A stretch of 64,000 nt of DNA from Donghicola eburneus (GTDB lineage: Bacteria; Pseudomonadota; Alphaproteobacteria; Rhodobacterales; Rhodobacteraceae), in the NCBI RefSeq assembly GCF_900115865.1, contig NZ_FOXY01000003.1, forward strand, positions 186,001 to 250,000, written 5' to 3'. Position numbers and translations under genes: made by a program. This document shows, piece after piece, positions 23,993-38,900 of this stretch. The notes under the pieces are model-generated. The model ran no database searches and was not told the origin of the DNA. It worked only from the letters and a program-made list of their open reading frames with translations. How positions within the stretch are numbered: position 1 is the stretch's first letter; each line of letters begins with the position of its first letter.

Positions 23993-24045
23993 GCCCGCGA
24001 TGCTGAACCGGGGCAGGCTGCCCCCCCAACTACGAGGCGCCATCG

Positions 24046-25221
<1,176 letters not shown>

Positions 25222-25244
25222 TTTGGGCTCGCCCCGAATTATGG

Positions 25245-25270
25245 AAAGGCCGCCTTCGGGCGGCCTTTTT
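25245..25270 (+). terminator. Terminator after tuf1
   Basis: AAAGGCCGCC-TTCG-GGCGGCCTTTTT is a perfect 10-bp tetraloop hairpin followed by a T run. Confidence 0.95.
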
Positions 25271-25337
25271 GCTTTTCAGGGATCGAAAACCGGCCCAGTA
25301 ACGTTAATCCCTGACTTGTTATGACCACAGGACTGCC

Positions 25338-26324
25338 ATGACCGACCAGAGCCCGATCCTCCTTGCCCATATTCTGAACGGCCCTGATCGGGGCATCTGT
25401 GACGAAGCCACCCTGATCCACACCCTGCGCGAAGAGACCTTGGGCTGGGTGCATCTCAGCGGCACCCACGCCGCCGCCGAGGACTGGATCATGCGCCACC
25501 TCGACTATCTGGACCCCCAAGCCGCCGAGGCTCTGCTGGACGTCGATACCCGCCCGCGCATGAGCCGCATGGGCGACGGCATGATCGTGATTCTGCGCGG
25601 CATGAACTGGAACGAGGGCGAAGACCCCGAAGACATGGTCTCTGTCCGGATGTACATTGACGCCCACCGCATCGTGACCATCTCGCGCAAGCGCGTCCGC
25701 TCGATCGAGAAGCTGGACGCCGACATTCGCGCAGGCCGCGGCCCCGAAACCGCCGGTGCCTTTCTGTTCCAACTCATCGAATACCTCGTGGGCGGCATCG
25801 GGAACTTCCAACGCACCCTCGACCAAGAGGCAGAAACCCTAGAGGACGCCGTGATCCTCGAAGGCTCCGAATCCCTGCGCCGCTCGGTCGTGGATATGCG
25901 CCTGCAGGTGATCGCCGCGCTCCGCTTCCTGATCCCCCAGCGCGACGTCCTTGGCGACATCACCCGCGCCGACACCCCCTTTATTGACGCCAACACCCGC
26001 CGCGAGATCGAGGAAGAAGCCATCAAGATGACCCGTATCGTCGAGGATATGGAGGAGCTGCGCGATCAAACTATGGTCCTGCGCGAAGAGCTGTCGGGCC
26101 AGCTCTCGGACCGTCTGAACAAGAACATGTTCGTTATGTCCGTGGCCTCTGTGGTCTTTCTGCCGCTGGGGTTCATCACCGGCCTTTTCGGGGTGAACGT
26201 GGCGGGCATGCCGGGCACCCAGAACTCAAACGCCTTTCTCTATCTCTGCCTCGCCTGCGTCGGCATCGTCATCCTGCAAATCGGCGGCCTGATGTGGCTG
26301 CGCTGGATCGGTCGCCGCCGCTGA
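25338..26324 (+). CDS. zntB: Zinc transporter ZntB-like (CorA family)
   Basis: The 328-residue protein is a CorA-family metal channel of the ZntB type. The large cytosolic N-terminal domain (about 1-255) includes a long stalk helix, and two C-terminal membrane helices follow. The first helix ends with the family signature GVN in LFGVNVAGMPG; the 'GMPG' form after GVN is typical of ZntB rather than magnesium CorA. In Salmonella ZntB handles zinc; here the substrate is inferred. It lies between tuf1 and tRNA-Trp, normally adjacent genes, so it is cargo in the ribosomal cluster. Confidence 0.87.
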   Translation: MTDQSPILLAHILNGPDRGICDEATLIHTLREETLGWVHLSGTHAAAEDWIMRHLDYLDPQAAEALLDVDTRPRMSRMGDGMIVILRGMNWNEGEDPEDMVSVRMYIDAHRIVTISRKRVRSIEKLDADIRAGRGPETAGAFLFQLIEYLVGGIGNFQRTLDQEAETLEDAVILEGSESLRRSVVDMRLQVIAALRFLIPQRDVLGDITRADTPFIDANTRREIEEEAIKMTRIVEDMEELRDQTMVLREELSGQLSDRLNKNMFVMSVASVVFLPLGFITGLFGVNVAGMPGTQNSNAFLYLCLACVGIVILQIGGLMWLRWIGRRR

Positions 26325-26438
26325 CCTAGCCAGCCATCCCCCAGCGTGCTAGCCTGCACGCATCCAACCGGAGTGAGGGCCATGACCAAGCACCTGAACT
26401 GACCCGTTTCTCAAAACAGATCTTTTCAGGAGGGCCGC

Positions 26439-27116
26439 ATGCCTGTTCCCTTTGCTGTGTCCACAGACACCCACCCCGTGATCCTGCCCGATGGCACCCG
26501 CCATCATGGCACCGTTTTCCTCAAAAATGTGATCGACAACCCGCGCTTCATCGTGGGCGACTACACCTATGCCAGCCGCTTTGATGCGCCGGACGATTGG
26601 GCCGCGACGCTGGCGCCCTATCTCTTTCCGTTCTCGCTAGAGACCCTGCGCATCGGCCGTTTCTGCCAGATCGCCCTGAACGTGACCTTTGTCACCGCCT
26701 CGGCCAATCACGCGATGGACGGGCTGACCACGTACCCCTTTGGCACCTTTGACGCGGACAAGTCCGGCATGACCCCGCCCGACACCCGCGACACCATCAT
26801 CGGCCATGATGTTTGGATCGGCTACGGGGCGATCATCTGCCCCGGTGCGCGAATCGGGAATGGGGTGATCATCGGGGCAGGGGCCGTGGTGCGCGGCACG
26901 ATCCCTGATTTTACCATAGTCACAGGCAACCCCGCGCAAGTGGTCCGCCATCGCTTTGATCCGGAAACCACGCAGGCGCTACAGGACTTGGTGTGGTGGG
27001 ATTGGCCACCCGAAGCCATCACCGCCGCCCGACCCGCGTTAGAGAGGCCGGATATTCCCGCTCTTCGTGAAATTCATCGCGAATTCAGTCTTGCAAACCA
27101 TTCGACGTCGAATTAG
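26439..27116 (+). CDS. CatB-related O-acetyltransferase (hexapeptide repeat)
   Basis: The 225-residue protein is a left-handed parallel beta-helix acetyltransferase of the xenobiotic (CatB/Vat) group. The catalytic histidine lies in TASANHAMDG, and hexapeptide repeats run through IIGHDVWIGYGAIICPGARIGNG and IIGAGAVVRGTIPDFTIVTG, ending in GNPAQVVR. Typical acceptors are chloramphenicol or streptogramins, but most chromosomal members have no known substrate. It lies just upstream of tRNA-Trp; its 3' end overlaps the putative tRNA promoter. Confidence 0.88.
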   Translation: MPVPFAVSTDTHPVILPDGTRHHGTVFLKNVIDNPRFIVGDYTYASRFDAPDDWAATLAPYLFPFSLETLRIGRFCQIALNVTFVTASANHAMDGLTTYPFGTFDADKSGMTPPDTRDTIIGHDVWIGYGAIICPGARIGNGVIIGAGAVVRGTIPDFTIVTGNPAQVVRHRFDPETTQALQDLVWWDWPPEAITAARPALERPDIPALREIHREFSLANHSTSN

Positions 27117-27119
27117 ACA
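27091..27119 (+). promoter_or_regulatory. Putative promoter of tRNA-Trp
   Basis: TTGCAA (27091-27096) and TAGACA (27114-27119) are 17 bases apart, about 15 bases before the mature tRNA, inside the end of the acetyltransferase gene. Confidence 0.5.
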
Positions 27120-27133
27120 GCGTCACGGCCTGA

Positions 27134-27209
27134 AGGGGTATAGCTCAGCTGGTAGAGCGACGGTCTCCAAAACCGTAGGTCTCGGGTTCGAACCCTGATG
27201 CCCCTGCCA
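27134..27209 (+). tRNA. tRNA-Trp (CCA)
   Basis: The 76-base cloverleaf has acceptor AGGGGTA paired with TGCCCCT, D-arm GCTCAGCTGGTAGAGC, anticodon arm ACGGT-CTCCAAA-ACCGT with anticodon CCA, T-loop TTCGAAC and an encoded 3' CCA. In many bacteria tRNA-Trp sits between tuf and secE; here extra genes flank it on both sides. Confidence 0.98.
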
Positions 27210-27240
27210 GGCCGATTTCGCCACCACATTGGAACGCGAA

Positions 27241-28071
27241 ATGACAACCATCCCAGTTTCTCTGCACATCGGCGCACACAAGACAGCCTCGACCCATCTG
27301 CAAAAGTCTCTTGAGGCCGCTGCGGATCAGCTTGCGGAGTGGGAGGTTTGCTTCCTTGGTCCCAAAGACCTACGCAAAGATGGCATCCCCCTGAAGAATC
27401 GCATCGCCAAGGGGCAGACGGCCCCCGATATGGCGGGCGATTGTGACGAGCTTGTCATCTCCGAAGAGAACCTGATGGGGCCGCAGTTCAAGGCGACCGC
27501 GCGCAAACCGCTCTATCCCCAAGGGGCCAAGAAGATCGCCGCGATCACCGAGGCACTCGAAGGTGCGGATGTGACCCTGTTCATGGCGGTGCGCGATCCG
27601 GCGACGTGGCTCGCCTCGCTCTATGCCCACGAGGTGTTCAACGGCAAAGCCTGCGATGGCATCGCGGCCTTCTGCGGTGCCAAGACCCCCGAGAAGCTGC
27701 GCTGGTCCGATCTGGTGGCAGAGCTGGCAGAGACGAATCGCGTGGTCGTCTGGCCCCAAGAGGAATACGCCGGCCTCTTTCCCCGGATCATCGAAGAGAT
27801 GCTCGGAGAGGGCGCCGAGATTGACCCGATCGAGAACCGTGTGAATGCCTCGATTTCGGGGGCGGCGATCGCCATTCTCGAACAAGAGGGCCCGGACCGG
27901 CCAGAGCCGCAGAAATCCGCGCGCATGGCCAAGGCGAAATTTCCCGTGCGCGGCCCAGAGGACAAGTTCCAGCCGTGGTCCAAATCTGTGCTGGCCGCCA
28001 GCCGTACGGCCTATGAGGCGGACCTTAACCGGATCATGGATCTGGAAAACGTGACCCTTTTGCGCCGCTGA
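27241..28071 (+). CDS. Sulfotransferase-like protein, unknown substrate
   Basis: The 276-residue protein begins with VSLHIGAHKTASTHLQKSL. This resembles the 5'-phosphosulfate-binding loop of P-loop sulfotransferases (GxxKTGSTxLQ pattern). A later AVRDPATWLASLYAHEVF matches the 3'-phosphate-binding region (RDPxxWxxSxY). Between them EELVISEENLMG is acidic. It is therefore likely to act as a sulfotransferase or a related nucleotide-binding protein, but the acceptor is unknown. The ATG at 27241 is preferred over an in-frame TTG at 27229. It lies between tRNA-Trp and secE. Confidence 0.75.
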   Translation: MTTIPVSLHIGAHKTASTHLQKSLEAAADQLAEWEVCFLGPKDLRKDGIPLKNRIAKGQTAPDMAGDCDELVISEENLMGPQFKATARKPLYPQGAKKIAAITEALEGADVTLFMAVRDPATWLASLYAHEVFNGKACDGIAAFCGAKTPEKLRWSDLVAELAETNRVVVWPQEEYAGLFPRIIEEMLGEGAEIDPIENRVNASISGAAIAILEQEGPDRPEPQKSARMAKAKFPVRGPEDKFQPWSKSVLAASRTAYEADLNRIMDLENVTLLRR

Positions 28072-28114
28072 ACGTCATGACGTCAGCCATACGTGAACCA
28101 GACGTCTACCAGAC

Positions 28115-28143
28115 TTGAACTCTGTGGGCTTAGGGCGTATGTG
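28115..28143 (+). promoter_or_regulatory. Putative promoter of secE
   Basis: TTGAAC (28115-28120) and TATGTG (28138-28143) are 17 bases apart and about 25 bases before the secE start. Confidence 0.5.
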
Positions 28144-28167
28144 ACCCGCCAGTAAAGTGAGGACCCG

Positions 28168-28365
28168 ATGGCCAACACCAATCCGCTCCAGTTCGTCCAA
28201 CAGACCCGCGCCGAGATCGCGAAAGTCGTGTGGCCGACCCGCAAGGAAGTCATGCTGACCACCGTCATGGTGTTCATTATGGCGTCGCTCTTTGCTGTGT
28301 TTTTCTTTCTGGTGGATCTGGTGATCCGCTTTGGCCTTCAGGGCCTGCTTGCTGCGGTAAGCTAA
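28168..28365 (+). CDS. secE: Preprotein translocase subunit SecE
   Basis: The 65-residue protein is the single-helix form of SecE that clamps SecY in the translocon. It begins NPLQFVQQTRAEIAKVVWPTRKE, the conserved amphipathic region, followed by one membrane helix VMVFIMASLFAVFFFLVDLV. The partner SecY is encoded at 59130. It precedes nusG as in most bacteria, with a 199-base gap that contains a separate promoter. Confidence 0.95.
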   Translation: MANTNPLQFVQQTRAEIAKVVWPTRKEVMLTTVMVFIMASLFAVFFFLVDLVIRFGLQGLLAAVS

Positions 28366-28387
28366 ACCGCTTTCGCTCCCTTAAGCC

Positions 28388-28416
28388 TTGAATTTCTGCG
28401 CTCGGGGGAGTAATAG
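28388..28416 (+). promoter_or_regulatory. Putative promoter of nusG-rplKAJL
   Basis: TTGAAT (28388-28393) and TAATAG (28411-28416) are 17 bases apart in the secE-nusG gap, leaving a leader of about 140 bases before nusG. Confidence 0.6.
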
Positions 28417-28564
28417 GCGCTTCACTGTCCTATGTGTGGCGTGTGGCGATTCGAAGCCCGCGCCTGTTTTTATTGGACTGACTGCGATTAAGTCGCGGGA
28501 ATTAAACGGAATTTTGCGTGAAGCCCTTGTGGTGAATCGCTGAGGAAACGAGACAGAGGCCCAA

Positions 28565-29095
28565 ATGGCGAAGCGTTGGTATTCGGTGAGCGTTCTCTCG
28601 AACTTCGAGAAAAAGATCGCCGAACAAATCAGACAGTCGGCTGCCGAGAAGGGCTTGGAAGACCTGGTCGAAGAAGTTCTGGTGCCCACCGAAGAGGTGA
28701 TCGAAGTGCGCCGGGGCAAGAAGGTGACAACCGAGCGCCGCTTCATGCCCGGCTACGTGCTGGTGCGTATGGAGCTGACCGACGCGACGTTCCACCTGGT
28801 ATCCTCGATCAACCGCGTGACCGGTTTCCTGGGTCCGCAGGGGCGTCCGCTGCCCATGCGTGATTCGGAAGTCAACACGATCATGAACCGCGTTCAGGAA
28901 ACCGAAGAAGCTCCCCGCACCCTGCTGCGCTTCGAGGTTGGTGAGAAGGTCAAAGTCAACGACGGCCCGTTCGAGGATTTCGACGGGATGGTCGAAGAGG
29001 TGGACGACGACAACCAGCGTCTGAAGGTCACCGTATCGATCTTTGGTCGCGAGACCCCGGTCGAACTGGAATTCACTCAGGTTACCAAACTCTGA
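28565..29095 (+). CDS. nusG: Transcription termination/antitermination protein NusG
   Basis: The 176-residue factor binds RNA polymerase and modulates pausing, Rho termination and transcription-translation coupling. The NGN domain covers about residues 3-110, starting RWYSVSVLSNFEKKIAEQI, with the conserved RRFMPGYVLVRM. The C-terminal KOW domain (about 120-175) includes FEVGEKVKVNDGPFEDF. The length is that of the standard protein. It is followed by rplK after 101 bases. Confidence 0.97.
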   Translation: MAKRWYSVSVLSNFEKKIAEQIRQSAAEKGLEDLVEEVLVPTEEVIEVRRGKKVTTERRFMPGYVLVRMELTDATFHLVSSINRVTGFLGPQGRPLPMRDSEVNTIMNRVQETEEAPRTLLRFEVGEKVKVNDGPFEDFDGMVEEVDDDNQRLKVTVSIFGRETPVELEFTQVTKL

Positions 29096-29196
29096 GTGTC
29101 CCCGCGGGAGGGGAGGGGCCGCGGCCCTGAGCCACACCGCGACAACAGACAGCCTGACGGACGCGTCCTGAAGGTGTTGGAAAAAGGAAGAGCCAA

Positions 29197-29622
29197 ATGG
29201 CTAAGAAACTGATCGGCAGCCTCAAGCTGCAAGTGCCTGCGGGCAAAGCGAACCCCTCTCCGCCCGTCGGCCCCGCACTGGGTCAGCGCGGCATCAATAT
29301 CATGGAATTCTGCAAGGCGTTCAACGCCAAGACGCAGGAAATGGAGCCCGGCGCGCCGTGCCCGACCGTGATCCAGTACTACCAGGACAAGTCCTTCACC
29401 ATGGAAATCAAGACGCCCCCCGCGTCTTATTACCTGAAGAAGGCAGCAAAGCTTCAGGGTGGTTCCAAGACCCCCGGTCGCGCAACTGCTGGTTCGGTAA
29501 CTGCGAAGCAGGTTCGTGAAATCGCAGAAGCGAAGATGAAAGACCTGAACGCGAACACCGTTGAGCAGGCAATGAAAATCATCATGGGCTCGGCCCGTTC
29601 GATGGGCATCGAGGTAAAGTAA
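29197..29622 (+). CDS. rplK: 50S ribosomal protein L11
   Basis: The 141-residue protein is L11 (uL11), which forms the GTPase-associated centre with 23S rRNA and is needed for stringent response sensing by RelA. It begins [20 protein letters not shown] and has the conserved [15 protein letters not shown] region and the C-terminal rRNA-binding part ending [10 protein letters not shown]. Its stop overlaps the rplA start (TAATGG). Confidence 0.97.
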   Translation: MAKKLIGSLKLQVPAGKANPSPPVGPALGQRGINIMEFCKAFNAKTQEMEPGAPCPTVIQYYQDKSFTMEIKTPPASYYLKKAAKLQGGSKTPGRATAGSVTAKQVREIAEAKMKDLNANTVEQAMKIIMGSARSMGIEVK

Positions 29623-30320
29623 TGGCTAAGCTTGGTAAACGTACCCGCGCCGTCCGCGAAGCCTTTGCTGGCAAAGAAGACCTCGCAGTCGCAGAAGCCG
29701 TCGCACTGGTAAAGGCAAACGCCACCGCCAAATTCGACGAAACCATCGAAATCGCGATGAACCTCGGCGTTGACCCCCGTCACGCTGACCAGATGGTTCG
29801 CGGTGTTGTCAGCCTGCCCAACGGCACCGGCAAAACCGTTCGCGTTGCTGTATTCGCTCGTGGCCCCAAGGCCGACGAAGCAAAAGCAGCTGGCGCAGAT
29901 ATCGTTGGCGCAGAGGACCTGATGGAAACCATTCAGGGCGGCACCATCGATTTCGATCGCTGCATCGCGACCCCCGACATGATGCCCATCGTTGGCCGTC
30001 TGGGTAAAGTTCTGGGCCCCCGTAACCTGATGCCGAACCCCAAAGTCGGCACCGTGACCATGGACGTTGCACAAGCTGTTGCTGATGCCAAGGGCGGTCA
30101 GGTTCAGTTCAAAGTTGAAAAAGCTGGTGTCATTCACGCCGGTGTTGGCAAAGCGTCGTTCGACGAAGCCAAGATCGTCGAGAACGTCAAAGCATTCGTC
30201 GACGCTGTCGCAAAAGCGAAGCCCGCCGGTGCAAAAGGTGCCTACATCAAGAAGGTATCGATCAGCTCGACCATGGGCGGCGGCGTATCTGTTGACGTTT
30301 CGGACGTCGCAGCCAGCTAA
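29622..30320 (+). CDS. rplA: 50S ribosomal protein L1
   Basis: The 232-residue protein is L1 (uL1), the base of the mobile L1 stalk that moves E-site tRNA, and in many bacteria it represses translation of its own rplK-rplA mRNA. Conserved blocks are [37 protein letters not shown] and [19 protein letters not shown]. The start overlaps the L11 stop, indicating coupling. The leader of rplJ follows. Confidence 0.97.
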   Translation: MAKLGKRTRAVREAFAGKEDLAVAEAVALVKANATAKFDETIEIAMNLGVDPRHADQMVRGVVSLPNGTGKTVRVAVFARGPKADEAKAAGADIVGAEDLMETIQGGTIDFDRCIATPDMMPIVGRLGKVLGPRNLMPNPKVGTVTMDVAQAVADAKGGQVQFKVEKAGVIHAGVGKASFDEAKIVENVKAFVDAVAKAKPAGAKGAYIKKVSISSTMGGGVSVDVSDVAAS

Positions 30321-30553
30321 GAATTCCAGCGCGAGCTGGATGGCGGGGCCATCACGGCCCTGTCCTGTCCGAGACGAAGGGTGCCTTTCGGGGCTTAATA
30401 TCCGCCTTTCTGAGATGGGGAACGAACTAAGAATTCCGTATGGGGCCTAGCCTCAGAGGATCTTGGCTTCGGGACCCCTGAAACGGACCCGACGCTCTGG
30501 TGTAAGCCGGGGCAAACATGAGCCGGGGGAAACCCCAAACTTGGAGTAAAACT
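30321..30553 (+). promoter_or_regulatory. L10 operon leader region
   Basis: The 233 bases between rplA and rplJ contain no gene but several possible stems (for example GAGCCGGGGG / AACCCC near 30520). In many bacteria L10 in complex with L7/L12 binds such a leader and represses rplJ-rplL. The assignment is by position; the exact fold was not computed. Confidence 0.55.
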
Positions 30554-31072
30554 GTGGATAGAGCACAAAAAGAGAAGGTGGTCGAGGAACTCGGCCAGAT
30601 CTTTGAAAGCTCTGGCGTCGTAGTGGTTGCACACTACGAGGGTCTCACGGTTGCGGAGATGCAAGACCTGCGTGCACGTGCACGTGAGGCGGATGCGTCG
30701 GTACGTGTTGCCAAGAACAGGCTCGCCAAGATCGCTCTGGAGGGTAAGCCTTGCGCAAGCATGGCAGAATACCTCTCGGGCATGACCGTTCTGACCTTCT
30801 CGGAAGACCCCGTGGCAGCAGCCAAGGTCGCCGAGGACTTCGCCAAGGGGAACGACAAGTTCCAGATCCTTGGTGGTGCGATGGGTGAGAACGCTCTGGA
30901 CCGTGCCGGTGTTGAAGCCGTGTCGAAAATGCCTTCGCGCGAGGAGCTTATTGCCTCGATCGTTGGTTGTATCGGCGCCCCCGCTTCGAACATCGCCGGT
31001 GCAATTGGCGCACCTGCTTCGAACATTGCCGGTATCCTGTCGACCATCGAAGACAAGGCAGAAGCCGCGTAA
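30554..31072 (+). CDS. rplJ: 50S ribosomal protein L10
   Basis: The 172-residue protein is L10 (uL10), which anchors the L7/L12 dimers on the ribosome. It starts with GTG at 30554, after GGAG eight bases upstream, giving the alphaproteobacterial N-terminus [21 protein letters not shown] longer ATG reading from 30518 falls in the leader. The C-terminal helix that binds L7/L12 contains a duplicated unit [12 protein letters not shown] encoded by a 33-base tandem repeat (30971-31036). The length matches relatives with the same duplication. Confidence 0.95.
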   Translation: MDRAQKEKVVEELGQIFESSGVVVVAHYEGLTVAEMQDLRARAREADASVRVAKNRLAKIALEGKPCASMAEYLSGMTVLTFSEDPVAAAKVAEDFAKGNDKFQILGGAMGENALDRAGVEAVSKMPSREELIASIVGCIGAPASNIAGAIGAPASNIAGILSTIEDKAEAA

Positions 31073-31148
31073 CGCAATCAAGAGAGCCGCGTAGGGTTGT
31101 ATACCTGACGCTGGAACACATCTTATATACATACGGAAAGAGTCAAAA

Positions 31149-31529
31149 ATGGCTGATCTGAAGAAACTCGCAGAAGAGATCGTTGGTCTGACCCTGCTGG
31201 AAGCACAAGAACTGAAAACCATCCTGAAGGACGAGTACGGCATCGAGCCCGCAGCTGGCGGCGCAGTCATGATGGCCGGTCCCGCAGGCGATGCAGGCGG
31301 CGCAGCTGCTGAAGAAAAGACCGAATTCGACGTCATCCTGAAGTCGGCAGGCGACAAGAAGATCAACGTGATCAAAGAAGTTCGCGGCATCACCGGTCTG
31401 GGCCTGAAAGAAGCAAAAGAGCTGGTCGAAGCTGGCGGAAAAGCCGTCAAAGAAGGCGTCGACAAAGCAGAAGCAGAAGACATCAAAGCCAAGCTGGAAG
31501 CAGCTGGCGCAGAAGTCGAGCTCAAGTAA
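31149..31529 (+). CDS. rplL: 50S ribosomal protein L7/L12
   Basis: The 126-residue stalk protein recruits translational GTPases. It has the N-terminal dimerisation helix ([20 protein letters not shown]), an Ala/Gly-rich hinge and the C-terminal factor-binding domain with [20 protein letters not shown] and ending in [10 protein letters not shown]. It is followed by a 241-base region with attenuator-like hairpins before rpoB. Confidence 0.97.
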   Translation: MADLKKLAEEIVGLTLLEAQELKTILKDEYGIEPAAGGAVMMAGPAGDAGGAAAEEKTEFDVILKSAGDKKINVIKEVRGITGLGLKEAKELVEAGGKAVKEGVDKAEAEDIKAKLEAAGAEVELK

Positions 31530-31561
31530 TCCTGTCCCGGAGATCTTCCGGGTTGGATTTG

Positions 31562-31592
31562 CAGCAGGGTTGAGGTTTTCTCAGCCCTGCTG
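31562..31592 (+). promoter_or_regulatory. Hairpin in the rplL-rpoB spacer
   Basis: CAGCAGGG-T-TGAG-GTTTT-CTCA-G-CCCTGCTG folds into a strong hairpin with an internal T-G pair. No T run follows, so it may be an RNA processing site or a pause hairpin, as known for the rplL-rpoB junction in enterobacteria. Confidence 0.5.
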
Positions 31593-31605
31593 AACCTGTC
31601 TCAGC

Positions 31606-31630
31606 AAAAGGTTTTCGGTAAACCTTTTTC
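31606..31630 (+). terminator. Attenuator-like weak terminator before rpoB
   Basis: AAAGGTTT-TCGGT-AAACCTTTTT forms an 8-bp low-GC stem with a T run. It could lower RNA polymerase subunit synthesis relative to L7/L12. Confidence 0.5.
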
Positions 31631-31770
31631 TAAGGCGAGGTTCAAAGGATCGGGAGGCTGCCGGTGGGACGGTGGCCAGGCATGGATCCAGAACACGCTG
31701 TCTCTTGGGTGTGCGACCGGGGCCCGACGGTGCGCGCAACCGCATGAGAAACGAAAGGTGAGATCGCTCC

Positions 31771-35906
<4,136 letters not shown>

Positions 35907-35907
<1 letters not shown>

Positions 35908-35923
35908 GGGGCTCTGCCCCTTG
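35907..35923 (+). promoter_or_regulatory. Small hairpin between rpoB and rpoC
   Basis: AAGGGGC-TCT-GCCCCTT is a 7-bp stem beginning in the rpoB stop codon. It lacks a T run and resembles the core of the GC-rich repeat at 6880-6894. Confidence 0.4.
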
Positions 35924-35958
35924 CTTAACCCCTTTCGTCCTCATTCAAGGAATATGAC

Positions 35959-38900
35959 ATGAACCAGGAACTGACGAACAACCCGTTCAACCCGCTCACC
36001 CCGGCGAAGCAATTCGACGAGATCAAAGTCTCGCTCGCATCGCCCGAGCGGATCCTGTCTTGGTCGTACGGCGAAATCAAAAAGCCCGAGACCATCAACT
36101 ACCGTACGTTCAAGCCCGAGCGTGACGGTCTGTTCTGCGCGCGTATCTTTGGCCCGATCAAAGACTACGAATGCCTTTGCGGCAAATATAAGCGCATGAA
36201 GTACCGCGGCGTCGTCTGTGAAAAGTGCGGCGTTGAAGTTACCCTGCAGAAAGTGCGCCGCGAGCGTATGGGCCACATCGAGCTGGCTGCACCTTGCGCG
36301 CACATCTGGTTCCTCAAGTCGCTGCCTTCGCGCATCGGCCTGATGCTGGATATGACCCTGCGTGATCTGGAACGCGTTCTCTACTTCGAAAACTACGTTG
36401 TCATCGAGCCCGGTCTGACTGACCTGACCTACGGCCAGATGATGACCGAAGAAGAGTTCATGGATGCTCAGGACCAGTACGGCATGGACGCCTTCACCGC
36501 CAACATCGGTGCTGAAGCGATCCGCGAAATGCTGGCTGCGATCGATCTGGAATCCGAAGCAGAGCAGCTGCGCGCTGATCTGGCCGAGGCAACTGGTGAA
36601 CTGAAGCCCAAGAAGATCATCAAGCGTCTGAAAGTCGTTGAATCCTTCCTCGAGTCGGGCAACCGCCCCGAGTGGATGATCATGACCGTGATCCCCGTGA
36701 TCCCGCCGGAACTGCGTCCGCTGGTTCCGCTGGATGGTGGCCGCTTTGCGACTTCGGATCTGAACGATCTGTACCGCCGCGTGATCAACCGGAACAACCG
36801 TCTGAAGCGTCTGATCGAACTGCGTGCGCCCGACATCATCGTGCGCAACGAAAAGCGTATGCTGCAAGAAGCTGTGGACGCGCTGTTCGACAACGGTCGC
36901 CGTGGCCGCGTCATCACCGGCGCGAACAAGCGTCCGCTGAAGTCGCTGTCCGACATGCTGAAAGGTAAGCAGGGCCGCTTCCGTCAGAACCTTCTGGGTA
37001 AGCGGGTGGACTTCTCGGGCCGTTCGGTCATCGTGACCGGTCCGGAGCTCAAGCTGCACCAGTGTGGTCTGCCCAAGAAGATGGCGCTCGAGCTCTTCAA
37101 GCCCTTCATCTACTCGCGCCTCGAGGCCAAAGGCCTGTCGAGCACCGTGAAGCAGGCGAAGAAGCTGGTCGAAAAAGAGCGTCCCGAAGTTTGGGATATC
37201 CTCGACGAAGTGATCCGCGAACACCCTGTCATGCTGAACCGTGCGCCTACGCTGCACCGTCTTGGTATTCAGGCATTCGAACCCACTCTGATCGAAGGTA
37301 AGGCGATCCAGCTGCACCCGCTGGTTTGTTCGGCGTTCAACGCTGACTTCGACGGTGACCAGATGGCTGTGCACGTTCCCTTGAGCCTCGAGGCCCAGCT
37401 GGAAGCGCGCGTCCTGATGATGTCGACCAACAACGTTCTGTCGCCCGCAAACGGCGCGCCGATCATCGTTCCTTCGCAGGATATGATCTTGGGTCTCTAC
37501 TACGTGACCCTGCAGCGCGACGGCATGAAGGGCGAAGGCATGGCGTTCTCGTCGCTCGACGAAGTCCAGCACGCTCTGGACTCCGGCGAAGTGCACCTGC
37601 ACGCCAAAGTCACTGCCCGCGTCAAGCAGATCGACGAGGATGGTCTGGAAGTGTACCAGCGCTTCGAAACCACCCCCGGCCGTGTGCTTCTGGGCAACCT
37701 TCTGCCCCAGAACGCCAAGGCGCCTTTCGCGCTGGTCAACCGTCTGCTGCGTAAGAAAGAAGTGCAGCAGGTCATCGACACCGTTTACCGTTACTGCGGC
37801 CAGAAAGAGTCGGTTATTTTCTGTGACCAGATCATGACCCTCGGCTTCCGTCAGGCGTTCAAGGCTGGCATCTCGTTCGGCAAAGACGACATGGTGATCC
37901 CCGACAACAAGTGGGACATCGTGGAAGCTACCCGCGAGCAGGCCAAAGGCTTCGAGCAGCAGTACATGGACGGCCTGATCACTCAGGGCGAAAAGTACAA
38001 CAAGGTGATCGACGCCTGGACCCGTTGTAACGACAACGTCACCGACGCGATGATGAACACCATCTCGGCCTCTAAGACGGACGAGAATGGCGCCGAAATG
38101 GAACCGAACTCGGTTTACATGATGGCTCACTCTGGTGCGCGTGGCTCGGTTACGCAGATGAAGCAGCTGGGTGGTATGCGCGGCCTGATGGCGAAGCCGA
38201 ATGGCGACATCATCGAGACGCCCATTATCTCGAACTTCAAAGAAGGTCTGACCGTTCTCGAGTACTTCAACTCGACCCACGGTGCCCGTAAGGGTCTGTC
38301 GGATACTGCTCTGAAAACGGCGAACTCGGGTTACCTGACCCGTCGTCTGGTGGACGTGGCTCAGGACTGCATCGTGCGCGAGCATGACTGTGGCACTGAC
38401 AAAGCCGTGACCGTTGAAGCGGCCGTGAACGATGGTGAAGTCGTGTCGTCGCTGCCCGAGCGTATTCTGGGCCGTACCGCGGCAGAGGACATCTGCGCAC
38501 CCGGCACTGATGACGTGATCGCAGCGATCGGTACTCTGATCGACGAACGTCTGGCGGATCGTATCGGCGAAGCCGGTGTCCAGTCCGCACGCGTCCGTTC
38601 GCCGCTGACCTGTGAAGCCGAAGATGGCGTTTGTGCAATGTGCTATGGCCGTGACCTTGCACGCGGCACCATGGTGAACCAAGGCGAAGCCGTTGGTATC
38701 ATCGCGGCGCAGTCGATCGGTGAACCCGGTACACAGCTGACCATGCGTACGTTCCACATTGGCGGCGTTGCGCAGGGTGGTCAGCAGTCGTTCCAGGAAG
38801 CGGGCCATGACGGTAAGATCGTCTTCCGCAACCCGAACACCATCAAGAACACCTCGGACGAGGTGATCGTGATGGGCCGGAACATGCAGTTGGTCGTTGA

